From a virus, in IMG/VR virus record IMGVR_UViG_3300037278_000114, positions 62,001-126,000 of that record: a stretch of DNA of 64,000 nt; one strand, given 5' to 3'. The translations under genes and the position numbers were made by a program. Below, piece after piece: positions 59,398-64,000 of this stretch. The number at the start of each line of letters is the position of its first letter. Position 1 is the first letter of the stretch. A model generated the notes under the pieces. That model saw nothing but the letters and a program-made list of their open reading frames with translations, searched no databases and had not been told where the DNA came from.

Positions 59398-60233
59398 TAC
59401 TTAAGAATCACCCATTGTTCACGTATACGCCCGGAGGTCGGGTAGAAGCCTTGGTCATGTACTTCACCCTTGGGAGAGTGACCCAGTGTCACTGGGTAGG
59501 TCTCGCTGACACGTCCGCTGGCATAGAGGTTGACGCTCTCTACTTCAACGTAGTGTACGTCCCAGTATGTAACTTCCATGTCGCCAACAAGGTGGCAGGG
59601 CATACCAAAGACTACCTTGTGCAGCGGCGAGTGTACCAGCGGGTCGCCGATGTGAGGCTGGCCGTAGGGCTCACGCAGGTTCACACGCTTCATGCCGAGT
59701 GAAGAGAGATAGTTCAGCGTCTTCGTAAGGTCGTCGCCAAGGTTCTCCGGCCCCAACACGACGTTGACCTTTAGGCTCATGTCCGGGTGGTTCGCCATGA
59801 TGCGTTCGATGTTGGGCGGCTTGCCCTGTCCCATCATCTTCACATAGATGTCCGGGTTGAAGCTGCTGATAGAAAAGCTGGCACGGTCGTAGAGCGACAG
59901 TAGCTCAGGCGTGTAGGCCGCTGCGTTCGTGCGGATAGCCAGAGGCACACCGGGGAACTTCGCACGCAGGTAGGTCGTCAACTCCGGGTGGTGAGCATAG
60001 AGCAGCGGGTCGGTGTTGGTGCCGGTCAGGCAGATTTCCTTCACCGGTCTCTTCGCCAACTGGGTGGAGAACTCATCGAGGTTGGGCAGCGGCCACGTCT
60101 TCAGCACGTCGTAGCTGTCCAAGTCCATCATGTGCTGGCCGATGCAGAAGTAGCACGAGCGATTGCACAGACCGCTCAGGTGGATGTTGCCAAACCAGTG
60201 TTCGAAGCTCTCATCAGAATTCAGACAACCCAT
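59397..60233 (-). CDS. radical SAM protein
   Basis: 278 aa. SGLCNRSCYFCIG (residues 20-32) is the CX3CX2C site for the 4Fe-4S cluster; ICLTGTNTDPLL is the SAM-binding strand, and LAIRTNAAAYTPELL and LKVNVVLGPENL the later barrel strands. The family makes radicals for RNA, cofactor or protein modification. The substrate cannot be read from sequence. AGGAG is seven bases before the ATG. It follows the helicase gene. Confidence 0.85.
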   Translation of the reverse strand: MGCLNSDESFEHWFGNIHLSGLCNRSCYFCIGQHMMDLDSYDVLKTWPLPNLDEFSTQLAKRPVKEICLTGTNTDPLLYAHHPELTTYLRAKFPGVPLAIRTNAAAYTPELLSLYDRASFSISSFNPDIYVKMMGQGKPPNIERIMANHPDMSLKVNVVLGPENLGDDLTKTLNYLSSLGMKRVNLREPYGQPHIGDPLVHSPLHKVVFGMPCHLVGDMEVTYWDVHYVEVESVNLYASGRVSETYPVTLGHSPKGEVHDQGFYPTSGRIREQWVILK

Positions 60234-60243
60234 GGTGATTCTC

Positions 60244-62088
60244 CTAGCGAGGCCGCACTACCGCGTCCATGAACCACTTGGGGAACAAGTGCTCGTAACG
60301 GGCGAGGAATGCGAGGATGGCGGAGTCAAGGATGTAGTGGTGCGCCTTGTCTTCCTTGTGGCGGTTGGAGCGACCGAGACCCTGAATGATAGCGAGAGCT
60401 ACGAGCCATGCATACCACTCGGAGTCACGTTCCATACGAGCCTTGACGTACGGGTCGAGGAAGGGGAAGGGTACTTTGACGATAACAGAGAAGCGTGACA
60501 GGTCGTCCTTGAGGTCGAGCCCTTCCGTCATACTTGGAGAGAAGAGGACGGTAGGGTTGGTGGCCTCGCAGTGATTGACGATGGCACTGTCACGGCTTCC
60601 CTTCGCGTTCGTGTGGGTGACCACACGGGCGATGTTTTCAGGAGAGAGATTCTCCGACATGTACTTGTTGACCTTGTAGCTGTGGGTGTGGACGAGTCCT
60701 TTCTTGCCAGCGTAGTTCTTGTGCTCCATAATCTTGCTGAGGAAGGCGGCGACCAGAGGCATCGCGTAATCAATCGAAGGAACCTGACCCGTGCCGTAGC
60801 AACGGTCGCAGCCGGAGCCCTTGCGGTTAGATGCACCCTTGTTCTCTTCCGTCGAGCAGTTGGGGCAACCAACCTTAGAGGAAGACATGTTGGCAATCGG
60901 CTTGATGAACACCGGGCGATTCTCAACCGGGAAGTCGCAGGGGAGGCGGAGGGTGACCGCATCCTTGGGGTCGATGCCAAGGTTACGCATGAAGAAGGTG
61001 AAGTCGTTGCCACGGTCGTCGGTGCCACCGATGGTAGCGGACATGATGACAATCTTGTCGGCCTTCGAGAAGAGGATGTCGTTGGCGAACAGAGTGGCCG
61101 TCAGCGGCTTGATGATGAGGCACCCGTAGGTGTCAGAGCCCTTGGTGTCGTCGGTGTAGACAATCCAGTCTTTCGGGTTGTTGACGACCGAGTTGAGGAA
61201 CAGGTCAATCATCCCGACGAACCGCTTGATGCCGTTCAGCTTCTTGCCCAGCTTGGCAGCGGAGGCGGTGTCATGGTCTTCCTTGAACTCGCGGAGGTCG
61301 GCTTCCCACTTCATGATGAGAGCGGAGGCAGCGGCCTTGTACGTATCACGTACCCACGTCGCACCCTTTTCGGTCTGACCGGGCTTGACCTTCAGTTCGG
61401 CCATGGTGAAGAAGTTGACGCCCACTTCGTCGCAGCGGAAGCGAGTAACAACGATGTCGGCCAGCGACAGAATCTGCTGTTCTAGGTTGTGACCCTCGTC
61501 AAGGACGAGCATACGGCGGGGGAGAAGCTGACCAGCGTGGTAGGTCTCGTTGAGGTAGTAGGCGAAGTTGGTGACGCTGGCGGCAGAGCGGGTGAAAGCC
61601 AGCTTGGCTTCCTTGTAGGGGCAGAAGGAGCAACCGCCGCCCTCGCCATCCTCCCCCTTTTCCTTGCAGAGCATCCCGCCGATTTCGCAATCAACAGGCT
61701 TGTTGTCTTCGTCCACAAACTCGGTGCATTCGTAGTTCGAGCGACCCTTGAGTTCGACCAGACCCATCTTACCGAAGTCGTTCATGTACTGGGCGGTGAG
61801 GCTCTTCTGAGGGGACAGGATGTAGGCTCCCGCTTCCTTGCCGGAGGGGGAGGGCTGGGTTTTGGCATACGAAGCAGCCATGACGCCGATACCAGACTTA
61901 CCGGCTCCCGGAGGGCCTTCGATGATGATGAACTTTTTGTTCTCGCGGTAGGCGCGGAGGATGGCTTCCGCACCCTTATCCTGAGCATCACGCATCAGGT
62001 CAAAGGGGAAGTGGTCTCGGATGTTCTGCGACCAGTTGTCGTTCAAGCTCTTGGTGGTCGGGGTCGCAATCTGTAGAAGCTCAGTCAT
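60244..62088 (-). CDS. XPD/DinG-like superfamily 2 helicase
   Basis: 614 aa from the ATG at 62088. Walker A EGPPGAGKS (57-65), a four-Cys iron-sulfur region (YEC...DCEIGGMLC...CSFCPYKEA, near 110-155), Walker B LDEGHN, and GLGRSNRHKED (motif VI) near 560. A further zinc-like ribbon CPNCSTEE...CDRCYGTG is inserted near 400. Family members unwind DNA 5' to 3' in repair and replication. Here it is the only recognised helicase, so it may be the phage's repair helicase or stand in for others outside the window. Confidence 0.85.
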   Translation of the reverse strand: MTELLQIATPTTKSLNDNWSQNIRDHFPFDLMRDAQDKGAEAILRAYRENKKFIIIEGPPGAGKSGIGVMAASYAKTQPSPSGKEAGAYILSPQKSLTAQYMNDFGKMGLVELKGRSNYECTEFVDEDNKPVDCEIGGMLCKEKGEDGEGGGCSFCPYKEAKLAFTRSAASVTNFAYYLNETYHAGQLLPRRMLVLDEGHNLEQQILSLADIVVTRFRCDEVGVNFFTMAELKVKPGQTEKGATWVRDTYKAAASALIMKWEADLREFKEDHDTASAAKLGKKLNGIKRFVGMIDLFLNSVVNNPKDWIVYTDDTKGSDTYGCLIIKPLTATLFANDILFSKADKIVIMSATIGGTDDRGNDFTFFMRNLGIDPKDAVTLRLPCDFPVENRPVFIKPIANMSSSKVGCPNCSTEENKGASNRKGSGCDRCYGTGQVPSIDYAMPLVAAFLSKIMEHKNYAGKKGLVHTHSYKVNKYMSENLSPENIARVVTHTNAKGSRDSAIVNHCEATNPTVLFSPSMTEGLDLKDDLSRFSVIVKVPFPFLDPYVKARMERDSEWYAWLVALAIIQGLGRSNRHKEDKAHHYILDSAILAFLARYEHLFPKWFMDAVVRPR

Positions 62089-62189
62089 TTCTTCTCTCCA
62101 CAAACAGTATACCGAAGAAACCGGGGTTTCGCACAGGTATTTTGAAACTTAATTTCCAGCCTGTTGCATTTTCAAGCTAGTGAGCCGGA

Positions 62190-62870
62190 TCAAATAAGTA
62201 TTCGAAAACAATCGGACGTGCAGGAGAAGTCCTGAAGCTGCTCTTTTTCAACGAATTGGCGTTCGCCGTCCGACATGAACTGAAGCACGGTTTCAGCCAT
62301 CTCCCCAACCTTCTCCCGGAATATCTTGTCCGATATGCGTCCGGGGTAAACGGTGGCAAGCCCTTTGAACTTACCGGCGTAGACCGAGCATACGTCCGTG
62401 GGGAGCTTGCCATGGGGGTTCGCCGCACACTGCTGAAACAGGGCTATAACATCCTGCATCCGTTGGATGGGATTGTCAACGTGATTATATAGGCAGGTTA
62501 GCCGAACCCACAGCTTCTGACAGTCGGTGAGGGTCGAGTAGGGAAGGGTCATGCGGTTCGAAATTGCAAACAACACATCATCATACATCTGCTCTATCTT
62601 CAAGAAAGTCTCCGCTTCCTTGAAGTCGTCGGTCTCCATGTTCAGAAATCTCTCGCGACGTGTAGCCTTCTCGCTTTGAACTAACTCAGGAGTACACGCG
62701 GCGGCTCCCGCATTGCCGATGCAACACAGATGGAGTTGAGAGTAGGGGATAGCCCGGATACTAATCTCATCAAAGGTCAGTCCCTGTTCAATCAACTCAC
62801 GACGCAACTCCGCGAAGTCTCGCAGAGGCGTGTCTAGGGCTTCGACTTCAATGTTCAGGGAAGGAGTCAC
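62190..62870 (-). CDS. hypothetical protein
   Basis: 226 aa, GTG start with a promoter octamer 6 bases before it. Helical, nine cysteines, C-terminus FSCTSDCFRILI. No family recognised. The 100 bases after it hold no gene. Confidence 0.65.
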   Translation of the reverse strand: MTPSLNIEVEALDTPLRDFAELRRELIEQGLTFDEISIRAIPYSQLHLCCIGNAGAAACTPELVQSEKATRRERFLNMETDDFKEAETFLKIEQMYDDVLFAISNRMTLPYSTLTDCQKLWVRLTCLYNHVDNPIQRMQDVIALFQQCAANPHGKLPTDVCSVYAGKFKGLATVYPGRISDKIFREKVGEMAETVLQFMSDGERQFVEKEQLQDFSCTSDCFRILI

Positions 62871-62876
62871 CTAGTT

Positions 62877-62884
62877 ATAATACC
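62877..62884 (-). promoter_or_regulatory. candidate phage promoter octamer GGTATTAT
   Basis: Minus-strand GGTATTAT 6 bases before the GTG of the 226-aa gene. Confidence 0.45.
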
Positions 62885-62918
62885 CCACATTTAGTGGAAT
62901 TTATCCCCTATAAAACTC

Positions 62919-64000
62919 CTACCAGTCTACGGTAAAATCAATCTGCGGGGCAGTCGTACAGGAGCCAGCCGTGAATGCCACGCGATAGTAGTGCTGACCG
63001 TGGAACCCTAGAAAACTCGCACTAGCCGTGTATGCTCCATCACTTGTTCCAGTTGCTAAAGTGGTGACTAGCGCGGAAGAACCCAATGCTGTGGTTGCGG
63101 AGGTTCCTAGGTCGTATAACCCAATAGTAGGAGCCACTGAGCAGCTAATTGTGCCTGTTAGTGACGCCATTAGAGGAGTTGTCACAGGTGTATTTGAACC
63201 AATCGGAAATTCGTAGAAATAGATTGGTCCAAGGAATGTTCCAGTCGAGAATGTTGCACTGGGGATACTCCAGTACCTAGCTACTTTATACGTAGATGGA
63301 TAGCAAGGACCCCCAGTATCAATCAGCAGCCCACCCGTACCCGCCTGCACACAGTTGCCGGGGGTAAGGGCGGAGTCTGTGATATTGCTGGTAGCAGATA
63401 GACTCGCCACCGTTGCGTTGCCACTGGCATCGATCCCATACCCCGTCGTATTCTCAGTCGGCGGGACGACTGAGCCAGAGGTGAAGGCTGTGAATGTGTA
63501 GCTCGTGCCGGAGACGGTGAAAGCAGCATTAGCGGTACCAGCCTGCCCTCCAGCACAGTTTCCAACGGCAGGGTAGACCTTGTATCCTGTCGCCCCAGTC
63601 ATCGCTGTCCACGTCAGGCTGATGCTGCTCGTGCTGCCAGTTGTGGTTACGCAGTTGGCAGTCTGGCTGGCTGTAGTTTCTCCTGTTGTGGTCGTGCCAG
63701 TTATGACGAAGGAGTACTGGTTAGCCGCAAGAGTTCCACCTGTTGTGCTACCTGTCGCTACTGGAATAGCCTGCAAAGGCTGTACCTGTTGGGTCTTGAA
63801 TCCTTTGAGTGTGTTGAAGACGTGCCACTCATCCGCCCATGCATAGTTGACCGGAGTGCTCGTGCCTACTGCTTGCTGGAAAAACTGATAAGGAACCGTG
63901 TTGGGACTGTAATCAGTCCCGTAAGACCCGCTGGAAATCCATGATTGCAGCCAGCTAGAAAAATAGTTTGGCCCGTGGTCTGAAGAGTTGAAACTTACGT
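62919..64000 (-). CDS. tail-fibre-like protein, 5' end beyond the window
   Basis: The frame is open to the right edge (360 codons seen). The visible start reads SFNSSDHGPNYFSSWLQS..., the middle is Thr/Ser/Gly-rich with a fibronectin-like TWTAMTGATGYKVYP segment, and the end is a beta domain. This composition fits a receptor-binding fibre or adhesin-like virion protein. The true start is outside the window. Confidence 0.7.
   Translation of the reverse strand, partial: VSFNSSDHGPNYFSSWLQSWISSGSYGTDYSPNTVPYQFFQQAVGTSTPVNYAWADEWHVFNTLKGFKTQQVQPLQAIPVATGSTTGGTLAANQYSFVITGTTTTGETTASQTANCVTTTGSTSSISLTWTAMTGATGYKVYPAVGNCAGGQAGTANAAFTVSGTSYTFTAFTSGSVVPPTENTTGYGIDASGNATVASLSATSNITDSALTPGNCVQAGTGGLLIDTGGPCYPSTYKVARYWSIPSATFSTGTFLGPIYFYEFPIGSNTPVTTPLMASLTGTISCSVAPTIGLYDLGTSATTALGSSALVTTLATGTSDGAYTASASFLGFHGQHYYRVAFTAGSCTTAPQIDFTVDW

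Noticed and set aside
60571-61485. 304-codon plus-strand frame
   Set aside because: Antisense to the XPD/DinG-like helicase; Val/Arg-rich shadow sequence with no family pattern.

Overview
The window is one continuous stretch of a large tailed-phage genome (Caudoviricetes, double-stranded DNA, Gram-negative host). The evidence is a portal protein, tail-fibre-like proteins, an almost complete phage replisome and recombination set, a tRNA cluster, and eleven homing-endonuclease genes or fragments. Genes are tightly packed; stop and start codons often overlap as ATGA or TAATG. Nearly everything is on the minus strand, so gene order below is the reverse of transcription. A weak hint about the host is a phage-borne outer-membrane beta-barrel-like protein with a Sec signal. 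I cannot name the species.

Layout. 1-6.4 kb: small proteins, a membrane-anchored coiled-coil protein, a NusG-like factor with an AT-hook tail, a DnaX-like clamp loader and three tandem secreted or lipoproteins with near-identical signal peptides. 6.5-14.1 kb: a degenerate Nudix protein, a large unknown, an ADP-ribosylglycohydrolase, a TOPRIM primase half, the C-terminal half of a Rad50/SbcC ATPase and a probable sliding clamp. 14.1-22.9 kb: a 1318-aa structural protein, a candidate ADP-ribosyltransferase, an HNH endonuclease and the portal. 22.9-27.4 kb: a family A DNA polymerase with a long acidic tail, then the zinc-binding half of the primase. 27.5-37.2 kb: the accessory and tRNA region. 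It holds 11 good tRNA genes (Phe, Met, 2 Pro, 5 Leu, 2 Tyr), degenerate tRNA-like elements, homing endonucleases, a NADAR protein, the only plus-strand genes and about 1.3 kb of strongly folded non-coding sequence. 37.4-49.7 kb: PhoH, a serine-recombinase catalytic domain, a LAGLIDADG pseudogene, phosphoesterases, a frameshifted SET-domain gene, an Mre11/SbcD nuclease and many small zinc-ribbon proteins. 49.6-64 kb: the N-terminal half of Rad50 ending at the zinc hook, RecA, a RuvC-like nuclease, a DnaQ exonuclease, Nudix, a probable ssDNA-binding protein, an HU-like protein, the beta-barrel protein, a radical-SAM protein, an XPD/DinG-like helicase and a partial fibre gene.

Working together. 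Polymerase, clamp, clamp loader, two-gene primase, SSB candidate and helicase form a replisome largely independent of the host. RecA, two-part Rad50, Mre11 and RuvC-like nuclease form the recombination module. NusG-like and HU-like proteins could redirect transcription. ADP-ribosyltransferase candidate, ADP-ribosylglycohydrolase and NADAR point to ADP-ribose chemistry used for takeover or counter-defence. An octamer reading AGTATTAT on the minus strand recurs just upstream of many minus-strand genes and tRNAs and is proposed as a phage promoter.
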